64,000 nucleotides of DNA from DATJFQ01 sp035492775 (GTDB lineage Bacteria; Acidobacteriota; Vicinamibacteria; Vicinamibacterales; 2-12-FULL-66-21): assembly GCA_035492775.1 (NCBI GenBank), contig DATJIW010000051.1, positions 1 through 64,000 on the forward strand, written 5' to 3'. The notes below the pieces were generated by a model, which was not told the DNA's origin, ran no database searches, and saw only the letters and a program-made list of their open reading frames with translations. Shown here in pieces: positions 27,532-35,732 of the stretch (positions are counted from its first letter, which is position 1; each line of letters begins with the position of its first letter). Made by a program: the position numbers and the translations under genes.

Positions 27532-28128
27532 TTACTTTCTGCCCAGGAGCACCCGGAGGCGCAGCCTCGCTTTATGGACCTGCGACTTCGACGTGCCCTC
27601 CGCGACGCCGAGCACGACGGCGACTTCGCGGTGTTCGAGCCCCTCGACGTCGTGCAGCACGAACGCCGCGCGACACCCGTCGGGGAGCTGCGCGATTGCG
27701 CGCTCCAGGTCCACGCGGTCGATCGCCGCTGCGTCCAGCCGGTGCGCCATCGCGTCCTCGAGCACGGCCGCGTCGTCCATGCCGTCCGTGAGCTGTCCCG
27801 CGCGCGCCGCGCGGCTGCGGAGGTGGTCCAGGATCTGGTTCATCCCGAGCCGGTACAGCCACGTGCCGAGTGCCGAGTCGCCCCGGAAGCTGTCGAGTTT
27901 CCGGTGTGCGGACAGGAAGATCTCCTGCAGGAGGTCCTCCGCGTCCGTCGGATTCCCGAGCATCCGCCACGCCAGGCTATACAGGCGACCGGCGTGCGCG
28001 CGGTACAGTTCCTCGAACGCGCCGAGTTCGCCCTTCCGGCAGCGTTCGACGAGCGCCATTTCGGCGGCGCGGCCGGAGTTCGCCGGCCCGGCTGCCGAGG
28101 GGTGCACTGTTACCTTAGACGTCGCCAT
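27532..28128 (-). CDS. ECF-type RNA polymerase sigma factor
   Basis: The 198-residue sigma-70 family protein shows region 2 with LYRAHAGRLYSLAWRMLG, DAEDLLQEIFL and GTWLYRLGMNQILDHLR, and region 4 with LPDGCRAAFVLHDVEGL, HREVAVVLGV and KSQVHKARLRLR. Regions 1 and 3 are absent. The ATG at 28128 is preferred over one 18 codons upstream, which would reach into the REP-like repeats. It forms an operon with the anti-sigma and DUF4097 genes. Confidence 0.92.
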   Translation of the reverse strand: MATSKVTVHPSAAGPANSGRAAEMALVERCRKGELGAFEELYRAHAGRLYSLAWRMLGNPTDAEDLLQEIFLSAHRKLDSFRGDSALGTWLYRLGMNQILDHLRSRAARAGQLTDGMDDAAVLEDAMAHRLDAAAIDRVDLERAIAQLPDGCRAAFVLHDVEGLEHREVAVVLGVAEGTSKSQVHKARLRLRVLLGRK

Positions 28129-28169
28129 GCAGGTTTCACGTTGCCCCGAGGCCTGTCCCCCATTTGCGC

Positions 28170-28236
28170 AAATCGGGGTCAAATCGGGGTCAGACCCCGA
28201 TTTGGGGGGCTCCCCCGCAGTCCGGGGTCTGACCCC
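28170..28236. repeat. REP-like palindromes with GGGGTC/GACCCC cores
   Basis: AAATCGGGGTC occurs twice in tandem (28170-28180 and 28181-28191); the second copy forms an 11-bp palindrome with GACCCCGATTT (28193-28203). A second palindrome, GGGGTC-T-GACCCC, lies at 28224-28236. GGGGTCAGACCCC-like words are known from bacterial REP sequences mobilised by RAYT transposases. No transposase is present in the window. Confidence 0.7.
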
Positions 28237-28251
28237 AACAATCCCCTGTAT

Positions 28252-28581
28252 TTACGGGCGGGACGAGCGACGGTTCCTCCACCGTCGGTCGGCGAAGTTG
28301 GTGATCCGCTTCGTCGTGACCGCGAGTCCCTCGGCCCGCAGCAGCGCGCGCTTCAGCGATTCGTTCCCGCCGTAACCGCCCAGACGCCCTCCGGCGGCGA
28401 CAACGCGATGGCAGGGCACGCCCGGCGTGCTGCAGCTCTTCATGACGTTGCCGACGGCGCGCGCCGCGCGCGGATAGCCCGCGGCGTCCGCTACATCGCC
28501 ATACGTCGCAACCTCGCCGGGAGGAATGCGCCGGACGATCGCAATCACCCGCCGCCGGAAGACGTCAGCATCAGACGTCAT
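28252..28581 (-). CDS. MGMT-family protein, alkyltransferase DNA-binding domain only
   Basis: 109 residues, about the C-terminal domain of Ogt/AdaB. The motif PCHRVV carries Cys57, the alkyl acceptor of O6-alkylguanine-DNA alkyltransferases, so this is not an ATL protein, where Trp replaces Cys. The N-terminal ribonuclease-like domain of full Ogt is missing. The role may be repair or recognition of O6-alkylguanine. ATG at 28581 is used; a TTG three codons upstream overlaps the preceding stop. Confidence 0.82.
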   Translation of the reverse strand: MTSDADVFRRRVIAIVRRIPPGEVATYGDVADAAGYPRAARAVGNVMKSCSTPGVPCHRVVAAGGRLGGYGGNESLKRALLRAEGLAVTTKRITNFADRRWRNRRSSRP

Positions 28582-28586
28582 GGCCG

Positions 28587-30227
28587 TCAATGCCGCCGGG
28601 TGGCCTTTCGCGCGGACACGGCGCTGAGCGCCGACGTTTGCACCCGTCCATCCGGCGACGGCAGATTCACCCCCACGATCGACGCCAGCGTCGGCGCAAG
28701 ATCGGCCGGCGTCGCCGCCGCGGACTGAACGCCACCCTTCACGCCCGCGCCGAAGAAGATCACCGGAACGTGCTGGTCGTACTCATACGGCGATCCATGA
28801 GTCGACGTGGCGATGCCGAAAATCACGTTCGGCTTCGTGATCAGGATGAGATCGCCGCTGCGGCCCGGATAGTAGCTGAGCGCCGCCGCGCGGAGGATCG
28901 CGTCCTTCGATTCGCGGGTGCCTGGCTTCTCGACTTCGGCCCTCGTGATGACGCGCGCCATCCCGGGTACCGCGAGGATCGCCTTGCTCATCGCCGCAAG
29001 CGCTTCCGGGCTCTTGATCACCTTGTCGTAGACGCCCGGCTTGAAATACACGTCGCTGCCGAGATTCGAATCGACGAACGGGCCTTCGCCGAAGAACGGC
29101 CGCAGCGACTGCTCGATACCCGCGGTAACCGTCGGCGGCAGCACCCGCAGTCCCCCTTCGACCTGCTCCGGCACGTCGGCGACGCCGTGATCGGCGCTCA
29201 ATCCCAACACGTAGTTCCCCCGGCCGACCTTTGCGTCGAGATGATCGAGCAGGCGGCCGAGCGTGAGGTCCAGATGCGCGAGCAGGTCCTGTACTTCATG
29301 GCTTCGCGGGCCGAACGAATGGCCGACCACGTCGAGAGACGAGAAGCTGATGCCGAGAAAGTCGACGGTGCCCTCCTGTCCGAGTTTCAGCTCGTCGACC
29401 GCGTACTCCGCCATCTGCTCGAGGTATTCGTCGCCGTAAGGCGATCCTTCCCAGTGCGCGAAGTACAGACGATCGCCAGCCGGACCGAGCGCGTGCGGGA
29501 ACGTCGAAGACCAGCCGTTGCCCGGCTTCTCTCCGGCCGCATCGTCTGCATACTGATATCGATCCGCCGGCAGCATCCGTTCCCACACCTTGTCGCCGTC
29601 CCGCGACGATGGGTTGGCTTTCTCGAATGCTGTGGCCCACGCGGGCATCGCCGATCCGAACGCACCCGAGCTTTCAAGCTGTCCTCGGTCATCCAGCCAG
29701 ATGACCGCGTCTCCACCATGGCCCGCGAGGCCGATGGCGGCTCGCGCCTTCATCGACAGGGTGACGACGCGCGAGTGCAGGTCGCGGCGCATGATGTCGG
29801 CGAGCGATGGCCGCAGGTTGCGAACGCCGCTGTCGCCAACGCCGGCGACGGCCCCGGCTGCCGTGACGTCGGTGACCTTCGCGTCGGAGGTGCAGGCCAC
29901 GCTCTTTTCCGTCTCGCGGTCGAACCAGACGTTCTGCATCATGCCGTGATGATAGGGGAGCGTTCCAGTGCCGATCGTGTGATGTCCGACGCACGTGTAG
30001 GTGTTCAGGTAAGGGTACGCGGCATTTCTGAACCACGCGCCGTCAGTCGTGAGCCGCTTCAGGCCTTTGGTCATGAGCGAGGCATAACGCACGGGGTAGT
30101 CGCCGCGCATCTGATCGACCGCAATCATGACCACCAGTTTCGGATGCGCCGCCTGCGCGGCCGGGCGTGACGCGGGTCCGAGCGCCACTGCCAGCGCAGC
30201 CGCGGCTATCGAGACGAATCGTTTCAT
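28587..30227 (-). CDS. exported alkaline-phosphatase-superfamily phosphodiesterase/pyrophosphatase
   Basis: The start at 30227 gives MKRFVSIAAAALAVALG, a signal peptide, and a 546-residue product. The core resembles type I phosphodiesterase/nucleotide pyrophosphatase and PafA-like phosphatases: VVMIAVDQMRGDY (metal Asp), TYTCVGHHTIGTG with the nucleophile Thr/Ser region, SFSSLDVVGHSFGPRSHE and LSADHGVAD (metal His/Asp). It likely hydrolyses phosphate esters or nucleotides in the periplasm. The membrane-protein gene upstream ends four bases before its ATG, so the two are probably co-transcribed. Confidence 0.85.
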   Translation of the reverse strand: MKRFVSIAAAALAVALGPASRPAAQAAHPKLVVMIAVDQMRGDYPVRYASLMTKGLKRLTTDGAWFRNAAYPYLNTYTCVGHHTIGTGTLPYHHGMMQNVWFDRETEKSVACTSDAKVTDVTAAGAVAGVGDSGVRNLRPSLADIMRRDLHSRVVTLSMKARAAIGLAGHGGDAVIWLDDRGQLESSGAFGSAMPAWATAFEKANPSSRDGDKVWERMLPADRYQYADDAAGEKPGNGWSSTFPHALGPAGDRLYFAHWEGSPYGDEYLEQMAEYAVDELKLGQEGTVDFLGISFSSLDVVGHSFGPRSHEVQDLLAHLDLTLGRLLDHLDAKVGRGNYVLGLSADHGVADVPEQVEGGLRVLPPTVTAGIEQSLRPFFGEGPFVDSNLGSDVYFKPGVYDKVIKSPEALAAMSKAILAVPGMARVITRAEVEKPGTRESKDAILRAAALSYYPGRSGDLILITKPNVIFGIATSTHGSPYEYDQHVPVIFFGAGVKGGVQSAAATPADLAPTLASIVGVNLPSPDGRVQTSALSAVSARKATRRH

Positions 30228-30231
30228 GTAC

Positions 30232-30684
30232 TCACCGCCGAAGAATCGGAAGATAGCAGATGGCGCCGATGTAGACATCGTACACCGCGCACCCGATCGA
30301 GTACCACCGCGGTGCAAGCGCGTCGGGCAGGAGCCCGGGCCGGTGGGCGACGTCGACCACTGCGTGCGCAGCAAACGCGAGCGCGAGAATGGTCAGCGCC
30401 TGCCGTGGGTCCCGCATCATCGTCCAGGCCGCGGTCACCATGAACACCGCGGCGAGCGCGACGTCGAGGCCGACGCCGGGGTCGTTCTCGCGTACGACCG
30501 CCAGGCCGACGTACGCGCCGGCGATGAGCGAAAGCAACAGGGCCGCGATCTGCGCCAGCCGCAGTTCGGCAACGAGCCGCTGCGGAGAAGAAAGGGGGAT
30601 CGATGCCGTGCGCACGCTCATCCACGTGACACCGGCGGCAAGCGCACCGAACGCGACGGCAATGGTACGGAACGCTTCGGACAT
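30232..30684 (-). CDS. hypothetical multi-pass membrane protein
   Basis: 150 residues with about five hydrophobic segments (around 5-22, 43-66, 74-94, 97-115 and 128-148) and few conserved polar residues apart from an RPGLL/YDVY stretch. It resembles DUF4345-like or small integral membrane proteins only in topology. It overlaps no neighbour; its stop is four bases before the phosphatase start. Confidence 0.65.
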   Translation of the reverse strand: MSEAFRTIAVAFGALAAGVTWMSVRTASIPLSSPQRLVAELRLAQIAALLLSLIAGAYVGLAVVRENDPGVGLDVALAAVFMVTAAWTMMRDPRQALTILALAFAAHAVVDVAHRPGLLPDALAPRWYSIGCAVYDVYIGAICYLPILRR

Positions 30685-30725
30685 CGTTTAGCGGCCGGTC
30701 TTGCGTCGCTCGCCGTGGTTGTTTG

Positions 30726-32117
30726 TCACGACGTCCGCTCCTGTATATCGAGGAACTCCAGTGGATCGATCTGGTAGTCGGCGGGATCGACAGGTGACAC
30801 GACGCTGTCGTGTCGCTCGGGATCGCGGCCGGCAGGTTCCCACAGATTCCGGTCGCTCGGCAGGTCGAGACGCCTGCCGGTCGCATCGAAAAGCACGCGC
30901 ACGCGAGGCCGGTACGGATCAGGTGCATGTACCCGCAGCACCACGGCAATCTCACCCGTGCTCAGACGTACGAGGTTGCCCGGCGGGTAGATGCCGAGCA
31001 GCTGCACGAACCGGCGGACGAGATTCTGATCGAACTGCATGCCATCGTTCTTCTTCAGGACGGCAAGAATGCGGTCCGTCGGATACGCCGACTGATAGGC
31101 CCGATGGGAACGCATCGCATCGTAGACGTCCGACACGCTGCAGAGCATTGTCGCCAGGTTCAGCGCCGTTCGTGATACGCCGACCGGATAGCCGCTGCCG
31201 TCGAGGCGCAGGTGATGCTCGAAGGCGACGACGGGCGCCAGGATCGGCATCTCCGGCGTGCGGCGCAGAATCTCTGCGCCATTCACGGTGTGCTGCCGCA
31301 TGATCGTGAACTCGGCGTCGGAGAGCTTGTCCGGCTTGTTCAGGATTTCCTTCGGCGTCCTGACCTTGCCGATGTCGTGCATCAGCGCGGAAAGCCCGAA
31401 CTCGCGAAGCAGGCGCCCTTCGATGCCGAGCGCACGCGCCTGACCCATCGTGAGGATGCACACGTTCACCATGTGCGTGAACGTGTAGTCGTCGTAATTG
31501 CGCATCGCCGTGAGCGCAATGAGCGCAGTGCGGTTCTGCGTGACCGCGTCGGCCAGTCCGTCGACGGTGTTGAACGCCGCAGGCGCGTCGGGCATCCCCT
31601 CGGTCGCCGCGCTCTCCCAGGCCACTTCTGCGGCGGCGACGGCGTTCGTGTAGAGCTGCTTGATCGCAGCCATGTCGCTTCGGATCCCGTCGCGGTTCTC
31701 GTCCTCCGCTTTGAGTCGCCCGACGCGCACGTGCGCGCTCGAGAGCGTCTTCTCCGCGTCCGTTCCAGGCGCCAGCCTGGCAAGGCCGTGCATGAGCGCC
31801 ACCAGTTCTCCCGGCGTGACCCCGCGCTCGAACCCGATGCGTTCGACGGCGCCTGCTTTCAAGCGGCGGATCAGGTCCGTCATACTGGCGCTGACCTTCG
31901 GCATCGGCGTATCGGCCACGACGAAGTCTTCGCCGACAATGCCGACAGCGACGGATGGAAGCTGTTCGTGAAGCTGTCGAAGGGCGTCGACGAGGCCATC
32001 CGTGTTGCGGGTGACGAGAGGATGATCCGCCGAATACAACTGCGCGGCGCGCGTGCCGGACGCGATCCGGCGGAGCAGATCTTCGTAGAGCGCAGTGCGG
32101 GCGGCGGGTTCCGTCAC
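30726..32117 (-). CDS. HD-GYP domain c-di-GMP phosphodiesterase with shared N-terminal domain
   Basis: It would hydrolyse cyclic di-GMP. The 463-residue product starts with GTG at 32117, overlapping the upstream HEAT gene's stop as GTGA. Residues 1 to about 150 form an uncharacterised domain with LLRRIASGTRAAQLY and DHPLV, shared with that neighbour. The HD-GYP domain follows: HDIGK (His247, Asp248), MRQHTVNGAEILRR, FEHHLRLDGSGYP. The key His/Asp ligands and the GYP signature are intact. A 100-residue tail follows, with IAVVLRVHAPDPYRPRVRVL. A longer frame reaching 32516 lies over the HEAT gene and is rejected as start. Confidence 0.88.
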   Translation of the reverse strand: MTEPAARTALYEDLLRRIASGTRAAQLYSADHPLVTRNTDGLVDALRQLHEQLPSVAVGIVGEDFVVADTPMPKVSASMTDLIRRLKAGAVERIGFERGVTPGELVALMHGLARLAPGTDAEKTLSSAHVRVGRLKAEDENRDGIRSDMAAIKQLYTNAVAAAEVAWESAATEGMPDAPAAFNTVDGLADAVTQNRTALIALTAMRNYDDYTFTHMVNVCILTMGQARALGIEGRLLREFGLSALMHDIGKVRTPKEILNKPDKLSDAEFTIMRQHTVNGAEILRRTPEMPILAPVVAFEHHLRLDGSGYPVGVSRTALNLATMLCSVSDVYDAMRSHRAYQSAYPTDRILAVLKKNDGMQFDQNLVRRFVQLLGIYPPGNLVRLSTGEIAVVLRVHAPDPYRPRVRVLFDATGRRLDLPSDRNLWEPAGRDPERHDSVVSPVDPADYQIDPLEFLDIQERTS

Positions 32118-34324
32118 GATGGCTTCACCTGGGCCAGCTCGGTTCTGGCCGCGGAACGGACGCCCCACGATCCGCGGGCGGACGCGTGACGGAGCGCCTC
32201 GACGGCCTCGGGAGAGCCGATCCTCCGCAGCGCGTGCGCCGCGGCAAGTCTCGTCCGGCGAGTGCGAACCGGCGCGAACAGCTCGCCGCGATGCAGCGCG
32301 TCGGACAACGCCTCGACAGCGTCGTGACCGCCGACCGTACCGAGGCTCTCGACCGCCACGAGCGACAGCGCAGGAAAGGCCTTGCGGTTCACCGTCCTGA
32401 CGATGTGGACCAGGAGCGGAGCGGCGCGGTCGTCGCGAAGCGACGCGAGCTCGCCGATGAGCGATTGCCGGGGCCGTCCGGTGACCGTCTTCAGTGCCTG
32501 CAGCAGCGTGCGGCACGCAGCCTCCGGCTCGTACAACACGAGTGCCTGGACGGCCTCGCGCTGAACGAGCGGCTCCGTGTCCGTCAAGAGCGGCTGCAAC
32601 TCGCGAAGCCCTTCCGTTCCTCCGAACTCACGGAGCAGATACGCGGCGGTCCGGCGCACTTCCCAGTTCGTGGCGTTCATCAGCGACTGCACGGCCTCGC
32701 GGCCCGGCGCCCCGAAGCCGACGAGGATGTCGCGCAGCCGGCGGCGGGATCGCGCGTCCTGCTCGACCGCGAGCACTTCCGCGAGCGGCGGTATGACCAC
32801 CGGACCGATCGCGTGGCACACACGCATGAAGCGCTCGTACAGCTGATCATCGGCCGCGCGAAGGTGCTTCGGCACGTGTTTCATCATCGCGCCGCGGCCG
32901 AACGCCTCGAGCGCGCGCTGTGCGGCCTCGCCGCGTGCCGGCTCATTCGCGGCCTCGTTCGAGAGCGTCTCGATGAGTTGCCACGCCTGGTCGAAGTGCC
33001 CGACGCGGATCAAGTCCTCCGCGTGCTGCGACACGATTTCCGCGACGTCGCGCCAGCGCGCGAGGTCTGTTTCGAGGCCGAGCAGGTCGCTGAGAAGCTG
33101 GAAGTCGAGCGTGCGCAGCGCTCCATCGTTCACCGTCGACAGCCAGCTCGAGATGCGGTCGGGTGGATCGTCGCCTGCCGCCTCCACCTCCACCGCGCGC
33201 GCGCGGACGCTGCTCAACTCGCGTGAGTATTCCCCCGAGACGTACGGCGCGTCGCTGTATGACGTCAGCATCCGTTCGACGCGCTCCCAGAGGTGATCGA
33301 ATCCTTCCTCACGGGCGAGCGGAGAGCCCTGTACCCGGTCTTCCGCAAGCGCGAGCAGCTGGCGCTGCCGCTCCATTCCGGGCACGAGGGTGTTGAAGGC
33401 GAGCGCAAGCCGTTCGCTTGCGCCGTGATTGGCGATGACCGAATCGGCGACGAACCCGGCGATGTCGCCGTCCTCCATGCGCTCGGTGACCGCGTTGACG
33501 AGATTCACCGCGCCCGATGCCGCCTCGGGGCGTTCGCGCGCCTGCAGGAAGTCGGCGACAACCTCGTCGGTGAACTTCAGGACGCCTGCGCTCAACTGCC
33601 GCATCAGCGTGTCGAGTTGGTCGGGGGCCGTGCGCCGCACGACTTCCGCCATCACGCCGAGCAGCTTGAGGAGGGCCGCCGTCCGCGTCGTCACGGCGGC
33701 GTCCCCGGCCGCCTGGCCGACGACCTGTTTCAGGAAGGCCTCGAGTTCCTCGCGGTCGCCCGCAATGCGTCGGAGGAGTGCGACGGCCTCATCGTCGATG
33801 TCGAGCGGCTGGCCCGACATCGCGTTGATGATGCGGTCGATCGTCGCCGCTTCGCCCTGGCGCTCTCGCAGGACTTCCGCGTAGTCGATTTCCCTGAGTT
33901 CGAGACTCGGCCCGCCGGCGGTCGTCCACAGGCGCGCGATGCCACCGTCGGCGCGGACCTCCTCGGGCTGGCGGCTCAGGAGCATCAGCAGCGTCTGCCA
34001 CGATTGCGCATCCGCGCCAGGGTGCAGCGTGAGCGAGCCGACGAGCTGCCGCCGCAGCATTTCCGCAAGTTCGACGACGGCGGGATCCGGTTTCGGGATC
34101 GATGCTTCGCCAACCTGGAGATTGTGCGGATGCACTTCGAGCACGTAGGGGCCGTTGGCGGTCAGCGCGGCGGTGAGCTCGGCCAGCCGCCGCAGCGTCG
34201 ACGCGATGGCGGGATGCGTCGGTGGATAGAGCGATACCGCCCGCGCGGCGGATTTGCATGCGCGAGCGAACTCGGTCAAACGGGCGGCGGTTTCTGGGTC
34301 GAGAGAAGCGCGAACCTCTGGCAT
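32114..34324 (-). CDS. HEAT-repeat protein with the same N-terminal domain as the HD-GYP neighbour
   Basis: The 736-residue soluble protein starts at ATG 34324 (MPEVRASLDP). Residues 10-150 carry ARACKSAARAVSLY, THPAIA and LHPGADAQSWQTLLMLLS, matching the N-domain of the downstream HD-GYP protein. A helical middle follows, and the C-terminal 250 residues contain HEAT/PBS-lyase-like repeats (NATNWEVRRTAAYLLREFG, TEPLVQREAVQALVLYEP, AVESLGTVGGHDAVEALSDAL). It is a likely scaffold. The GTGA overlap with the HD-GYP gene argues that the products work together. Confidence 0.8.
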   Translation of the reverse strand: MPEVRASLDPETAARLTEFARACKSAARAVSLYPPTHPAIASTLRRLAELTAALTANGPYVLEVHPHNLQVGEASIPKPDPAVVELAEMLRRQLVGSLTLHPGADAQSWQTLLMLLSRQPEEVRADGGIARLWTTAGGPSLELREIDYAEVLRERQGEAATIDRIINAMSGQPLDIDDEAVALLRRIAGDREELEAFLKQVVGQAAGDAAVTTRTAALLKLLGVMAEVVRRTAPDQLDTLMRQLSAGVLKFTDEVVADFLQARERPEAASGAVNLVNAVTERMEDGDIAGFVADSVIANHGASERLALAFNTLVPGMERQRQLLALAEDRVQGSPLAREEGFDHLWERVERMLTSYSDAPYVSGEYSRELSSVRARAVEVEAAGDDPPDRISSWLSTVNDGALRTLDFQLLSDLLGLETDLARWRDVAEIVSQHAEDLIRVGHFDQAWQLIETLSNEAANEPARGEAAQRALEAFGRGAMMKHVPKHLRAADDQLYERFMRVCHAIGPVVIPPLAEVLAVEQDARSRRRLRDILVGFGAPGREAVQSLMNATNWEVRRTAAYLLREFGGTEGLRELQPLLTDTEPLVQREAVQALVLYEPEAACRTLLQALKTVTGRPRQSLIGELASLRDDRAAPLLVHIVRTVNRKAFPALSLVAVESLGTVGGHDAVEALSDALHRGELFAPVRTRRTRLAAAHALRRIGSPEAVEALRHASARGSWGVRSAARTELAQVKPS

Positions 34325-34415
34325 TCTCAGGCAGACGCGAGCCGCGGATGCGATGCGTGGAACTCGACCATGCAGTCCGTCAAGGAACGGCTGAATTATA
34401 CTCTTGGCGCCTTTC

Positions 34416-35732
34416 ATGCGCGCGGTCGATCTCATACGCATCAAACGGGATGGCGGCCAGCTCGAGCGCGCGGCGATCGAGTGGTTTGTCGCGGGCGTCA
34501 CTGGGGGAGACATCCCCGACTACCAAACGTCGGCGCTCCTGATGGCGATCGTGCTGCGCGGGATGACGCCGGAAGAGACATGGCTGCTGACCGACGCCAT
34601 GGTGCGCTCCGGCATCCGCGTGGAGTACCCCGGCCTCGCGTCGGTGCCCGTCGACAAGCACAGCACGGGCGGCGTCGGCGACAAGACGTCGATTGTGCTC
34701 GCGCCGCTCGCAGCAGCGTGCGGCGCCGTCGTGCCGATGATGTCGGGCCGCGGACTTGGCCACACCGGCGGCACGCTCGACAAACTGGAATCGATCCCCG
34801 GGTTCCGTACGGGCCTCTCGCTCGACGAGCTTCGCGCGGCAGTGGACCGCATCGGCTGCGCGCTCATCGGCCAGACGTCGGAGATCGCCCCCGCCGACCG
34901 GAAACTTTACGCCCTCCGCGACGTGACCGGGACCGTCGAGAGCATTCCGCTGATCTCCGCGTCGATCATGAGCAAGAAAATTGCCGAGGGCATCGGCGGA
35001 CTCGTGCTCGACGTGAAGTCCGGCGACGGCGCGTTCATGAAAACGCACGAGGACTCGCGTCGGCTGGCGGAGTCCCTCGTGTCAATCGGCGAAGCGGCGG
35101 GCGTCCGAACCGAGGCGCTCCTGACGAGCATGGACGCGCCGCTCGGGCGGGAAGTCGGCAATGCCAACGAAATCATCGAGTGTGTCGAGACGCTCAAGGG
35201 ACAGGGGCCCGAGGACATCGAGACGCTGTCTGTCGAACTCGCGGCGCGCATGCTCGTCGTCTCCGGCGTCGAGCCCGATCCCGCGGCCGCAACGACGCGC
35301 GTTCGGCGTGCGCTGACGAGCGGCGCGGGCCTCGAGAAGCTGAAGGAGATCGTGGCCAACCAGGGCGGCGACCCGCGCGCGATCGACGATACGTCGCGGA
35401 TGCCGCACGCGCCGGACACCGATGTGATCACCGCACCCCGCGCCGGAGTGGTAGCCGCGCTGAAGGCGGAAGCGATCGGGAAGGCCGCAGTGGTGCTGGG
35501 CGCCGGGCGCGACCGGCTGGATGCACAGATCGATTCGGCCGTCGGACTGACCATTTCTGCGCCTGTGGGCACCGATGTCTCCTCCGGAGACGAGGTCATC
35601 GTGATCCGTCACCGCGGCGGCCGCGGACTTGCGGAGGCACGCCGTCTGCTGGCGGCGGCGATGGTGATCGGCGACGGCCGGCCGTCGCGCCGCCCGCTAA
35701 TCCTGGAGCGCATCGAGCAAAGGAAGGGATGA
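34416..35732 (+). CDS. deoA: pyrimidine-nucleoside/thymidine phosphorylase
   Basis: It cleaves thymidine, uridine or deoxyuridine with phosphate. The 438 residues begin MRAVDLIRIKRDGG and contain the phosphate-binding site VDKHSTGGVGDKTS and SGRGLGHTGGTLDKLE, the family signature. Substrate residues such as K in DRKLYALRD and S in IMSKK are present. TATACT lies 13 bases before the ATG. It is the first gene of a tightly packed nucleoside operon; the next gene follows without any gap. Confidence 0.93.
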   Translation: MRAVDLIRIKRDGGQLERAAIEWFVAGVTGGDIPDYQTSALLMAIVLRGMTPEETWLLTDAMVRSGIRVEYPGLASVPVDKHSTGGVGDKTSIVLAPLAAACGAVVPMMSGRGLGHTGGTLDKLESIPGFRTGLSLDELRAAVDRIGCALIGQTSEIAPADRKLYALRDVTGTVESIPLISASIMSKKIAEGIGGLVLDVKSGDGAFMKTHEDSRRLAESLVSIGEAAGVRTEALLTSMDAPLGREVGNANEIIECVETLKGQGPEDIETLSVELAARMLVVSGVEPDPAAATTRVRRALTSGAGLEKLKEIVANQGGDPRAIDDTSRMPHAPDTDVITAPRAGVVAALKAEAIGKAAVVLGAGRDRLDAQIDSAVGLTISAPVGTDVSSGDEVIVIRHRGGRGLAEARRLLAAAMVIGDGRPSRRPLILERIEQRKG

